Shown in pieces: positions 1-5,781 of a stretch of DNA of 6,249 bases. The stretch lies in contig CACZPG010000222.1 of NCBI GenBank assembly GCA_902782965.1, positions 1 to 6,249 of the forward strand. Direction: 5' to 3'. Under the pieces are notes generated by a model. The model was not told the origin of the DNA, searched no databases, and was given only the letters and a program-made list of their open reading frames with translations. Positions within the stretch are counted from its first letter, which is position 1. Each line of letters begins with the position of its first letter. The stretch comes from an uncultured Lachnospiraceae bacterium. Lineage in GTDB: Bacteria; Bacillota; Clostridia; Lachnospirales; Lachnospiraceae. The position numbers and the translations under genes were made by a program.

Positions 1-2
1 AG

Positions 3-34
3 GGCGTCGGAGAAATCCGGCGCCTTTGTAGTTT
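3..34 (+). terminator. Terminator-like hairpin of an upstream gene
   Basis: An 8-bp stem pairs 3-10 (GGCGTCGG) with 17-24 (CCGGCGCC), including one G-U pair, around the 6-base loop AGAAAT. It is followed by TTTGTAGTTT, an interrupted T-tract. This is the form of a Rho-independent terminator reading on the + strand and would end a transcript from a gene left of the window; in related Firmicutes that gene is often alaS, but nothing here shows it. The reading frame starting at base 1 stays open only to a TGA at 34-36, so the hairpin could instead overlap the last codons of that gene. The broken T-tract makes termination efficiency uncertain. Confidence 0.55.
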
Positions 35-62
35 GACATAATATAATTACCTATTGTTTGAT
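33..62 (+). promoter_or_regulatory. Possible promoter for the ireB operon
   Basis: A perfect -35 hexamer TTGACA lies at 33-38, directly after the hairpin. With an 18-base spacer the best -10 candidate is TTTGAT at 57-62, which matches consensus at 4 of 6 positions. The stretch 63-125 is AT-rich and holds other weak -10-like strings, such as TATTAT at 111-116 without a well-spaced -35. A promoter in this gap is expected because a terminator-like hairpin precedes it and a seven-gene cluster follows, but the exact elements are weakly supported. Confidence 0.3.
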
Positions 63-140
63 GTTTGCATTTGTGTTAAACTCTTGAAATGAGAATGGTT
101 GTTTTTGGCTTATTATATTGCGTTTGGAAGGTAAAGTATT

Positions 141-404
141 ATGGAAAGATTTGAGCAGCATACACAGGATATCAATCTCGAGAGAGAGTATACCATCGAA
201 GTTTCAGATATCATAGCTGAAGTATATGAAGCTTTGTCTGAGAAAGGCTATAATCCTGTTAATCAGATTGTCGGATATATAATGAGCGGTGATCCGACAT
301 ACATAACGAGCTATAAGGGTGCAAGAAGTCTTATTATGAAAGCAGAACGTGATGAGATACTTGAGCTTCTGATGGAGAATTATATAGAGACAAGACTGAA
401 ATAA
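141..404 (+). CDS. ireB: IreB/ReoM-family regulatory phosphoprotein (UPF0297)
   Basis: This 87-residue cytoplasmic protein belongs to the IreB family (DUF965; YrzL in Bacillus, ReoM in Listeria). The family hallmark is clear: EKGYNPVNQIVGYIMSGDP at residues 34-52 and ARSLIMKAERDEILELL at 61-77. Known members are phosphorylated near the N-terminus by the PASTA-domain Ser/Thr kinase IreK/PrkA and influence cephalosporin tolerance; Listeria ReoM controls ClpCP-dependent degradation of MurA, the first committed enzyme of peptidoglycan synthesis. Here Thr8 is the only threonine in the first 17 residues, so it is the likely phosphosite by inference. The ATG has a good ribosome binding site, GGAAGG at 126-131, 9 bases upstream. 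Full length for the family. It is first in the cluster, 78 bases before ruvX, the usual order in Firmicutes. Confidence 0.95.
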   Translation: MERFEQHTQDINLEREYTIEVSDIIAEVYEALSEKGYNPVNQIVGYIMSGDPTYITSYKGARSLIMKAERDEILELLMENYIETRLK

Positions 405-471
405 GTTGTCTGCATAATTCACTGATTATTGCTTGATATGCTGGAAGGATGAAAAACATTAATATAATCAT

Positions 472-476
472 GAGGA
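472..476 (+). promoter_or_regulatory. Ribosome binding site deciding the ruvX start
   Basis: GAGGA at 472-476 lies 6 bases before the ATG at 483 but only 3 bases before the adjacent in-frame TTG at 480. The spacing favours ATG 483, giving a protein that begins MRIMGLDYG, the usual RuvX N-terminus. Confidence 0.6.
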
Positions 477-482
477 CGATTG

Positions 483-911
483 ATGAGAATCATGGGACTT
501 GATTACGGCGACAAGACTGTTGGAGTCGCTGTTACTGACGGGCTGATGCTGACTGCACAGCCTGTTACTACAATTACAAGAGAAAGAACCGGGAAACTCA
601 GAAAGACTTATCAGACGATTGAGAAGCTGATTGAAGAATATTCGGTAGAGAAGATAGTGGTAGGCATGCCCTACAATATGGATGATACCGAAGGGGAAAG
701 AACAGAGAAGACCAGGGAGTTTATTGGAGAGCTATCACGCAGGACAGGTTTGGAGATAGTGGAAATGGATGAAAGGCTTACTACAGTAGAAGCTGATGAA
801 ATCCTTGAAGAGATGGAAGTGCCTGCATCAGAGAGAAAGAAGTATATTGATAAGATAGCTGCTGCAATTATACTTGAATCTTATATGAATAGTTTGAATT
901 CGGAGGAATAG
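483..911 (+). CDS. ruvX: RuvX/YqgF-type RNase H-fold nuclease
   Basis: A 142-residue protein of the YqgF family (YrrK in Bacillus), annotated as a Holliday junction resolvase homologue; the E. coli member is also linked to 16S rRNA 5'-end maturation. The RNase H fold is visible from its motifs: the first acidic residue Asp7 in GLDYGDKTVGVA (5-16), the strand-loop VVGMPYNMD around 59-67, the DERLTT motif at 96-101, and the C-terminal Asp123 in IDKIAAAIIL. These give the expected spread of acidic residues for a metal-dependent nuclease. Length is normal for the family. The ATG at 483 is preferred to the TTG at 480 because of the spacing to GAGGA. It lies between ireB and the RNase J gene, and only 6 bases separate its stop from the next start, so translation of the two is probably linked. 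Confidence 0.95.
   Translation: MRIMGLDYGDKTVGVAVTDGLMLTAQPVTTITRERTGKLRKTYQTIEKLIEEYSVEKIVVGMPYNMDDTEGERTEKTREFIGELSRRTGLEIVEMDERLTTVEADEILEEMEVPASERKKYIDKIAAAIILESYMNSLNSEE
902..906 (+). promoter_or_regulatory. Ribosome binding site for the UUG start of RNase J
   Basis: A full GGAGG lies inside the last codons of ruvX, 11 bases before the TTG at 918. An in-frame TAG at 909-911 blocks any start further upstream, and the first internal ATG (codon 21) would remove conserved N-terminal sequence, so the UUG is the only sensible start. The spacing is rather long. Confidence 0.6.
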
Positions 912-917
912 TTTAAT

Positions 918-2579
918 TTGGATAATAATAAAGAAACGGTTAAGATCATACCTCTTGGTGGACTTGAGCAGATAGGTATGAATATAACTGCAATAGAGTA
1001 TAAGGATGACATTATAGTTATAGATGGAGGACTTGCGTTTCCTGATGATGATATGCCGGGAATTGATCTGGTCATTCCGGATATAACTTATCTTAAAGAG
1101 AATAAAGACAAGCTCAGAGGAATGGTAGTAACACATGGTCATGAAGATCATATAGGTGCCATTCCTTATATTGAGAGGGAGATAAATATACCTATATATA
1201 CAACCAAGCTTACAATGGGGCTTATAGATTATAAGCTTTCAGAGCATGGGCTCATTGATAACATTCGAAGGAAGGTTGTGACCTATGGGCAGACCATTAA
1301 TCTTGGCTGCTTCAGAATAGAATTTATCAGAACCAATCATTCAATAGCTGATTCAGCTGCTCTGGCTATCTATACTCCTGCAGGTATAATTGTGCATACC
1401 GGAGACTTCAAGGTGGATTACACTCCTGTATTCGGAGGGGTAATAGATCTGCAGAGGTTTGGTGAGCTTGGAAAGAAGGGTGTGCTTGCGCTCATGGCTG
1501 ATTCCACAAATGTGGAACGTCCGGGTTATACACCTTCTGAGAAGAATGTGGGCAAGACTTTTGATCATATTTTTGATGACAATAGAAATCACCGTCTTAT
1601 AATTGCTACATTTGCATCTAATGTTGACAGAGTTCAGCAGATAATCAATTCGGCATACAAGTATGGCCGCAAATGTGTGGTGGATGGAAGAAGTATGGTT
1701 AATATTATCAGGATAGCTACAGAACTGGGCTATATCAATATCCCTGATAATACACTTATAGATATTGACGATGCCAAGGATTATCCCGGAGAGAAACTGG
1801 TATTTATTACTACGGGAAGTCAGGGAGAGAATATGGCTGTTCTTTCGAGGATTGCTTCTTCTCTGCATAATAAGATTTCCATTATTCCCGGAGATGTGGT
1901 AATATTCTCGTCGAGTCCGATTCCGGGAAACGAGAAGTCGGTATATAGAGTAATGAATGAGCTGGAGCAGAAAGGTGCAAGAGTAATCTATCATGATACT
2001 CATGTATCCGGACATGCCTGCCAGGAAGAGCTTAAGCTTATCTATGCACTGACTAAACCTAAATATGCAATTCCTGTTCATGGTGAATACAGACATCTGA
2101 AGAGACATTCTGAGCTTGCTCAGGAGATGGGAATACCGGGAGAGAGAGTCAAGATTCTTTCCTGCGGCGAGATTCTTGAAATAGGAGAAGATTGCTTCGA
2201 AGTGGTCGATAAAGTTCCTGCAAGAGGCGTATTCGTAGATGGACTTGGAGTTGGTGATGTTGGAAATATCGTGCTGAGAGACAGACAGCATCTTTCCAAG
2301 AATGGTCTGATGGTAGTTGTGGTTACACTTGAAAGAGGTACAAATCAGATTCTTGCCGGTCCGGATATTGTGTCCAGAGGTTTTGTATATGTAAGAGAAT
2401 CTGAACTTCTGATAGAACAGTGTAAGGATGTGGCATCTGAGACTCTGTATAATTGTCTCTATGACGAGAACGTAGACTGGAGCAGAATCAAGAACAGACT
2501 TAGGGAAGATCTGGGACAGTTTCTTTGGGAAAGGACTAAGAGAAGTCCGATGATACTGCCTATAATTTCAGAGGTATAA
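918..2579 (+). CDS. rnj: Ribonuclease J (metallo-beta-lactamase/beta-CASP RNase)
   Basis: A 553-residue RNase J, close to the roughly 555 residues of Bacillus RNase J1. Family members are cytoplasmic 5'-3' exoribonucleases, some also endonucleolytic, active in mRNA decay and rRNA maturation. The metallo-beta-lactamase part runs over about 8-215 with the zinc motif HGHEDH at 73-78, His141 in NHS and Asp163 in HTGDFK. The beta-CASP domain is about 216-365 with TTGSQGE at 298-304. The fold closes with HVSGHA at 362-367 and PVHGE at 386-390 (His388). The remainder, about 450-553, corresponds to the small C-terminal domain used for dimerisation in RNase J. All expected metal ligands are present, so it should be active. 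Translation begins at UUG. Its stop is only 2 bases before the next ATG. Whether it is the J1 or J2 type cannot be decided, since other paralogues would lie outside the window. Confidence 0.96.
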   Translation: MDNNKETVKIIPLGGLEQIGMNITAIEYKDDIIVIDGGLAFPDDDMPGIDLVIPDITYLKENKDKLRGMVVTHGHEDHIGAIPYIEREINIPIYTTKLTMGLIDYKLSEHGLIDNIRRKVVTYGQTINLGCFRIEFIRTNHSIADSAALAIYTPAGIIVHTGDFKVDYTPVFGGVIDLQRFGELGKKGVLALMADSTNVERPGYTPSEKNVGKTFDHIFDDNRNHRLIIATFASNVDRVQQIINSAYKYGRKCVVDGRSMVNIIRIATELGYINIPDNTLIDIDDAKDYPGEKLVFITTGSQGENMAVLSRIASSLHNKISIIPGDVVIFSSSPIPGNEKSVYRVMNELEQKGARVIYHDTHVSGHACQEELKLIYALTKPKYAIPVHGEYRHLKRHSELAQEMGIPGERVKILSCGEILEIGEDCFEVVDKVPARGVFVDGLGVGDVGNIVLRDRQHLSKNGLMVVVVTLERGTNQILAGPDIVSRGFVYVRESELLIEQCKDVASETLYNCLYDENVDWSRIKNRLREDLGQFLWERTKRSPMILPIISEV

Positions 2580-2581
2580 AT

Positions 2582-2905
2582 ATGACTGAGATAGAATATA
2601 GATGTGCAGAACTTAATCAGCTGATACGTGAGTCGGAAGAATACAAGACCTATACCCATGCGAGAAATGCAATTAAAGCTAATGATGATCTGTATAATTC
2701 CCTCATGGATTTCAAGAGAATATATTCGGATATCCTTCAGTATACTGAAGGTAATCCCTATGATGAGATTCTGAGAATCTATAATGAGAATGATGATCTG
2801 CTTCATAATTCTACAGTTAACGAATATCTGAGAGCGGAGAGTGCCTTTTCAAAGCTTGTCAGAAGTGTAATAGATAAAGTGTCAGATGGGCTGATAATGG
2901 ATTAA
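2582..2905 (+). CDS. YlbF/YmcA-family protein, possible RNase Y modulator
   Basis: A 107-residue, mostly helical, charged cytoplasmic protein resembling the YlbF/YmcA family (Com_YlbF). Typical features are an N-terminal helix with LNQLIRESEEYKTYTHARNAI (about 11-31), a middle helical stretch LYNSLMDFKRIYSDI (37-51), and a C-terminal helix EYLRAESAFSKLVRSVIDKVSDGL (81-104). In Bacillus, YlbF, YmcA and YaaT form the Y-complex, which affects RNase Y action, competence and biofilm formation. The only cysteine is Cys8, so the C-terminal cysteines linked to iron-sulfur binding in the Y-complex are not seen. The start ATG has GAGG at 2571-2574, within the last codons of the RNase J gene, 7 bases upstream, suggesting coupled translation. 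Family assignment is by pattern and length; the specific role is inferred. Confidence 0.8.
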   Translation: MTEIEYRCAELNQLIRESEEYKTYTHARNAIKANDDLYNSLMDFKRIYSDILQYTEGNPYDEILRIYNENDDLLHNSTVNEYLRAESAFSKLVRSVIDKVSDGLIMD

Positions 2906-2917
2906 AGAGGTGTACAC

Positions 2918-3544
2918 TTGAAAATTAGAAGAACTACAAAAATCAGAAATGCTAAGAATATCAAAAATATCAGAAGGAGAAATGCGTACAGAACCGAGAA
3001 CAGACTCAGGGTAGCTCTGTATTATGCGTTTCAGCTGCTTATCGATGCTGTTATAGTGCTTGTTATGGTTAAAGGCTTCTCGATGTCGTATAATTTCTCT
3101 CATGATATATTCTACGATTCGGCTAAGAATGTTAAGAATACGGAATATGTAACAGTGGTCATTGAACCGGATTCTTCTACGAAAACTGTGTCACAGGCAA
3201 TTTATGATGCCGGCGTAGTCAAGAATAAATATGTTCTGATGGCCAAGATTAAGATAAACGAATTAGGTAAAGATATTAAACCGGGCAGATATCCGTTATC
3301 TCAGTCCATGACCTACAGTGAGATACTTGCTATCATAACCGGTGGAGCATCTGCTAATGAAATTCAGTATAGAACGGAGGAAGAAGAACCTTCGATTGCA
3401 ACTCCTGTTGATGCTGCTGAAATACATGATAACTCAGATGTAGGTGCCGGAGCAGATATGGAAGGCGTTGAAGGTGGAGCTTCTGAGGGAGATGATTATG
3501 TTCCTCCGGAAAATAGTGATGATACAGCGCCGGTTGAAGAGTAG
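2918..3544 (+). CDS. Membrane protein with MltG/YceG N-terminal domain only
   Basis: A 208-residue protein with four visible parts. Residues 1-31 are strongly basic (13 Lys/Arg) and probably cytoplasmic. Residues about 32-57 form one hydrophobic membrane segment. Residues about 76-143 resemble the LysM-like N-terminal subdomain of MltG/YceG endolytic transglycosylases: VTVVIEPDSSTKTVSQAIYDAGVV, then KPGRYPLSQSMTYSEILAIITGG. Residues 153-208 form a low-complexity tail with 19 Asp/Glu and no Lys/Arg. The catalytic domain of MltG, including its active-site Glu, is absent; full family members exceed 300 residues. It sits where yrrL (MltG) lies in Bacillus. Only 50 bases separate its stop from the next gene, so this is not a recent frameshift. 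The UUG start at 2918 has AGAGG at 2906-2910, 7 bases upstream. A non-enzymatic, possibly peptidoglycan-binding or scaffolding role is inference. Confidence 0.75.
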   Translation: MKIRRTTKIRNAKNIKNIRRRNAYRTENRLRVALYYAFQLLIDAVIVLVMVKGFSMSYNFSHDIFYDSAKNVKNTEYVTVVIEPDSSTKTVSQAIYDAGVVKNKYVLMAKIKINELGKDIKPGRYPLSQSMTYSEILAIITGGASANEIQYRTEEEEPSIATPVDAAEIHDNSDVGAGADMEGVEGGASEGDDYVPPENSDDTAPVEE

Positions 3545-3573
3545 GCTTGAATGGTTGTATCGGATTGGTGATT

Positions 3574-3584
3574 AAAGGATGAGG
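3574..3584 (+). promoter_or_regulatory. Two overlapping ribosome binding site choices for trmR
   Basis: AAAGGA (3574-3579) is 6 bases before an in-frame TTG at 3586, and GAGG (3581-3584) is 10 bases before the ATG at 3595. Either could be used; the products differ by 3 residues (236 or 233). ATG was chosen for the gene because it is the commoner codon. Confidence 0.5.
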
Positions 3585-3594
3585 TTTGATTGGG

Positions 3595-4296
3595 ATGGAT
3601 TACGAAAGGATCAGAGATTTTATACTGTCATATAGTAAGGATCGAAATGATATCCTTGAATCCCTCCGTGAATCTGCCGAGGATAGAAATGTACCTATTA
3701 TAAGAAGAGATATGGAGAGCTTTCTCGGAACTCTTATTGCGATGAATCGCCCTGGGAGAATTCTGGAGATAGGAACGGCCATTGGTTATTCAGCAATAGT
3801 TATGGCTGGAGCTGGCGGCTGCCATATAGATACCTGTGAATTATCAGAAGACCGGGTTCAGGAAGCTCATGATAATATTGTTCGTGCCGGGTATGTATGT
3901 GATATCAGGACTGTGTACGGTAACGTTGCTGTTCGTGATGAACAATCTGATTCTGTAAATGTTAAATCAGATGTTATTATCTATCAGGGGGATGCAGCCC
4001 AAACAATTAAAGAATTTAACGATAAATATGATTTTATTTTTATAGATGCCGCGAAGGCACAGTATATGATATATCTTAAGGAATGTATCAGGCTGTCTCA
4101 TCCCGGAACTGTCATTGTTACAGATAATATATTTGAAGACGGCAAAGTTCTTCAGTCTCATTTTCTTGTTGAGAAGAGAGACAGAACTATTCATGACAGG
4201 ATGAGAGAGTATTTGGAATATATAACTAATACAGAAGAATTAGAAACTGCAATACTGTCTATAGGAGACGGGGTTGCAGTTTCTGTCGTGAAATGA
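3595..4296 (+). CDS. trmR: TrmR-type SAM-dependent tRNA ho5U34 O-methyltransferase
   Basis: A 233-residue class I, metal-dependent O-methyltransferase (family 3; YrrM in Bacillus). Numbered from the ATG, the SAM-binding motif I is ILEIGTAIGYSA at 56-67, an acidic residue follows in TCELSEDR (80-87), and the metal-binding pattern is seen as FIDAAKAQY (149-157, Asp151) and TDN (176-178). Bacillus TrmR methylates 5-hydroxyuridine at tRNA position 34 to 5-methoxyuridine. The next gene, 13 bases downstream, encodes a U32 protein of the type that makes the hydroxyl group, which strongly supports this substrate over a generic catechol-like one. One oddity: about 20 extra polar residues (around 104-126) lie before the YQGDA motif, where the family usually has a short link. 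A TTG at 3586 could extend the protein by 3 residues. Confidence 0.87.
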   Translation: MDYERIRDFILSYSKDRNDILESLRESAEDRNVPIIRRDMESFLGTLIAMNRPGRILEIGTAIGYSAIVMAGAGGCHIDTCELSEDRVQEAHDNIVRAGYVCDIRTVYGNVAVRDEQSDSVNVKSDVIIYQGDAAQTIKEFNDKYDFIFIDAAKAQYMIYLKECIRLSHPGTVIVTDNIFEDGKVLQSHFLVEKRDRTIHDRMREYLEYITNTEELETAILSIGDGVAVSVVK

Positions 4297-4309
4297 GGAG
4301 AAGCTGATT

Positions 4310-5551
4310 ATGAATAAACCTGAACTGCTTATTCCGGCAGGAGGACTGGAAACTCTAAAGGTTGCTGTAGATTATGGCGCTGATGCAGTATACATTGGTG
4401 GAAACCGTTTCGGCCTCAGAGCTAAGGCGGATAACTTTACATATGAAGAGATGCAGGAAGCTGTAGCGTATACGCATTCTCATGATGTTAAGCTATATGT
4501 GACCACGAATATATTTGCGCATAATGAGGATATCAGGAAGGCTGAAGAATATTTCGAACAGCTTAAAAGTCTTAAGGTGGATGCGGTCCTGGTTTCTGAT
4601 CCCGGAATGTTCAGTATTGCGAGCCGTGTTCTGAAGGGTTCGGATACTGATATTCATATAAGTACCCAGGCAAATAACACTAACTATATGACTTACAGAT
4701 TCTGGTATGACATGGGTGCAACACGTGTGGTTGCCGCCCGAGAGCTCTCGCTTAAAGAAATAAGAGAAATTAAGGATAACATTCCTGAAGATTTAGAGAT
4801 AGAAGCTTTTATGCATGGGGCTATGTGTATTTCTTATTCCGGCAGATGTCTTCTGTCCAATTATTTCACCGGCAGAGATGCAAACCGTGGAGCGTGTACT
4901 CATCCCTGTAGATGGAAATATGCTGTTATGGAAGAGAATCGTCCCGGTGAGTTCCTTCCTGTAGAAGAGGATGAGAGAGGTACTTACATTTTTAATTCCA
5001 AGGATCTCTGTATGATTGACAAGATTCCTGATCTTGTAGAAGCGGGAATAGACTCCTTTAAGGTTGAAGGAAGAATGAAGACTAATCTCTATGTGGCGAC
5101 AGCTGCAAGAACATATAGAGAAGCGATTGATGATTATTTTGAGAGTCCGGATCTGTATGCTTCCAAGATTGATCATGATATAGAAGAGATATCTGCCTGC
5201 ACTATGAGGGATTTCACCAGAGGCTTCTATTATGGTAAGCCTTCTGAAGAGGATCAGATATATGACAATAATACCTATATTAAGAATGCAACTTACATAG
5301 GAAGGATTGATGCCATAAATGATGATGGAAGTATAGAAATGCTTCAGAAGAACAAATTCTCGGTTGGTGACTCGCTGGAAATAATGCTGCATGATGGAAG
5401 TAATCTGCTGATAACGATTACTGATATAAAGGATGAGTTTGGGCGCAGCCAGGAGTCGGCTCCACATCCTAAGCAGAAACTTAGGGTATACTATGATCAG
5501 GTAGACGATAATAGGGTTGCTGATTTAGGAATGATAATCAGAAAACGATAA
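4310..5551 (+). CDS. trhP: U32 family protein, TrhP-type tRNA uridine-34 hydroxylation enzyme
   Basis: A 413-residue U32 (formerly collagenase-like peptidase) protein. The N-terminus PELLIPAGGLETLKVAVDYGADAVYIGG (4-31) and the U32 signature EAFMHGAMCISYSGRC (165-180) are clear. Four cysteines, Cys173, Cys180, Cys196 and Cys200 (in ACTHPCRW), match the set proposed to hold an iron-sulfur cluster in TrhP/RlhA proteins. FKVEGRMK (250-257) is also typical, and a C-terminal beta-rich part follows from about 325. TrhP proteins carry out prephenate-dependent hydroxylation of U34 in certain tRNAs; despite the old family name they are not thought to act as proteases. The length fits Bacillus YrrO (TrhP2) better than the shorter YrrN, and no second U32 gene is next to it. 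GAGGAG at 4295-4300 overlaps the trmR stop codon, 9 bases before the ATG, indicating coupled expression. RlhA-like action on rRNA is a less likely alternative given the trmR neighbour. Confidence 0.87.
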   Translation: MNKPELLIPAGGLETLKVAVDYGADAVYIGGNRFGLRAKADNFTYEEMQEAVAYTHSHDVKLYVTTNIFAHNEDIRKAEEYFEQLKSLKVDAVLVSDPGMFSIASRVLKGSDTDIHISTQANNTNYMTYRFWYDMGATRVVAARELSLKEIREIKDNIPEDLEIEAFMHGAMCISYSGRCLLSNYFTGRDANRGACTHPCRWKYAVMEENRPGEFLPVEEDERGTYIFNSKDLCMIDKIPDLVEAGIDSFKVEGRMKTNLYVATAARTYREAIDDYFESPDLYASKIDHDIEEISACTMRDFTRGFYYGKPSEEDQIYDNNTYIKNATYIGRIDAINDDGSIEMLQKNKFSVGDSLEIMLHDGSNLLITITDIKDEFGRSQESAPHPKQKLRVYYDQVDDNRVADLGMIIRKR

Positions 5552-5578
5552 ATCTTTTGTTAGTATTGCACAAATAAG

Positions 5579-5606
5579 TAGTGTTTATTCTATCAAATAA
5601 ACACTA
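5579..5606 (+). repeat. Perfect 11-bp inverted repeat after trhP
   Basis: The arms TAGTGTTTATT (5579-5589) and AATAAACACTA (5596-5606) are exact reverse complements around the 6-base CTATCA. It begins 27 bases after the trhP stop, so it may end or stabilise the upstream transcript. However, the stem is AT-rich and the following bases (TCTATTGG) lack a T-tract on either strand, so it is not a classic intrinsic terminator. A binding site for a dimeric regulator of the downstream promoter is the main alternative. Confidence 0.75.
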
Positions 5607-5662
5607 TCTATTGGGGTGTATTGGTAATAATGCAATAAAAAAAACAAAATTGTTCTTTTTAT

Positions 5663-5690
5663 TTGATTATTTTTTTGCTTGTGTTATAAT
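5663..5690 (+). promoter_or_regulatory. Sigma-A-type promoter with extended -10 for the pilB-type gene
   Basis: The -10 is a perfect TATAAT at 5685-5690, preceded by TG at 5682-5683, which makes a full TGnTATAAT extended -10. A -35 of TTGATT at 5663-5668 (4 of 6 matches) sits at a 16-base spacing. Upstream, A and T tracts at 5637-5661 resemble a UP element. Transcription would start near 5697, giving a leader of about 85 bases. Confidence 0.75.
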
Positions 5691-5710
5691 ACTTATGTTA
5701 ACGTAACGTG

Positions 5711-5735
5711 GGTGCGGGGGAATTGCGCCTTTTTT
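5711..5735 (+). terminator. Terminator-like hairpin in the pilB leader, possible attenuator
   Basis: Bases 5711-5717 (GGTGCGG) pair with 5723-5729 (TTGCGCC) around the 5-base loop GGGAA; three of the seven pairs are G-U. Six T residues follow at 5730-5735. This is an intrinsic-terminator shape, but it lies only about 14 bases downstream of the predicted start of transcription from the 5663-5690 promoter. It could therefore act as an attenuator, or end read-through from the trhP operon. No obvious antiterminator pairing was found by eye. Confidence 0.55.
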
Positions 5736-5749
5736 CAGAATAATTATGT

Positions 5750-5761
5750 TGCCATTTGGCA
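5750..5761. repeat. Short inverted repeat before the pilB ribosome binding site
   Basis: TGCCATTTGGCA consists of 5-base arms around two T residues, or a 4-bp stem with an ATTT loop. It ends 7 bases before the AGAGGAG ribosome binding site. It is short enough to arise by chance; a small RNA hairpin or protein site is possible. Confidence 0.35.
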
Positions 5762-5781
5762 TTTATACAGAGGAGATTTAT

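Larger units (their letters stand above)
5552..5781. other. Intergenic region between trhP and the pilB-type gene
   Basis: No coding sequence is seen in these 230 bases on either strand. They hold an 11-bp inverted repeat, an AT-rich stretch with A and T tracts (5634-5676), an extended -10 promoter, a tandem AACGT repeat at 5700-5709, a terminator-like hairpin with six T residues, a small inverted repeat at 5750-5761 and the ribosome binding site of the next gene (AGAGGAG, 5769-5775). The region marks the boundary between two transcription units. Confidence 0.85.

Noticed and set aside
33..47. TTGACA at 33-38 followed by TATAAT at 42-47
   Set aside because: Both hexamers are near perfect but only 3 bases apart, so they cannot form one promoter together.
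433..468. TTGATA (433-438) and TATAAT (463-468) upstream of ruvX as an internal promoter
   Set aside because: The spacing is 24 bases, and transcription would begin only a few bases before the ruvX start codon, leaving no ribosome binding site.
1353..2291. Long open frame of 312 codons on the minus strand inside the RNase J gene
   Set aside because: It overlaps a certain gene completely, has a protein sequence resembling no known family and no convincing ribosome binding site; it is a shadow of the coding frame.
3545..3594. Remnant of the missing MltG catalytic domain after the stop codon
   Set aside because: Only 50 bases lie before trmR and they show no related coding sequence, so no frameshifted remainder is present.
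4793..5467. Open frame of 224 codons on the minus strand inside trhP
   Set aside because: It lies wholly within a strongly supported U32 gene, and its composition looks like an antisense artefact.
5632..5678. Imperfect A-rich/T-rich palindrome as a bidirectional terminator
   Set aside because: The pairing is only A-T with mismatches and has no GC-rich stem; it is better explained as an AT-rich promoter-upstream region.
5697..5781. A c-di-GMP or other known riboswitch in the pilB leader
   Set aside because: The leader is only about 85 bases and shows no recognisable conserved riboswitch core; only a simple hairpin and a short inverted repeat are seen.
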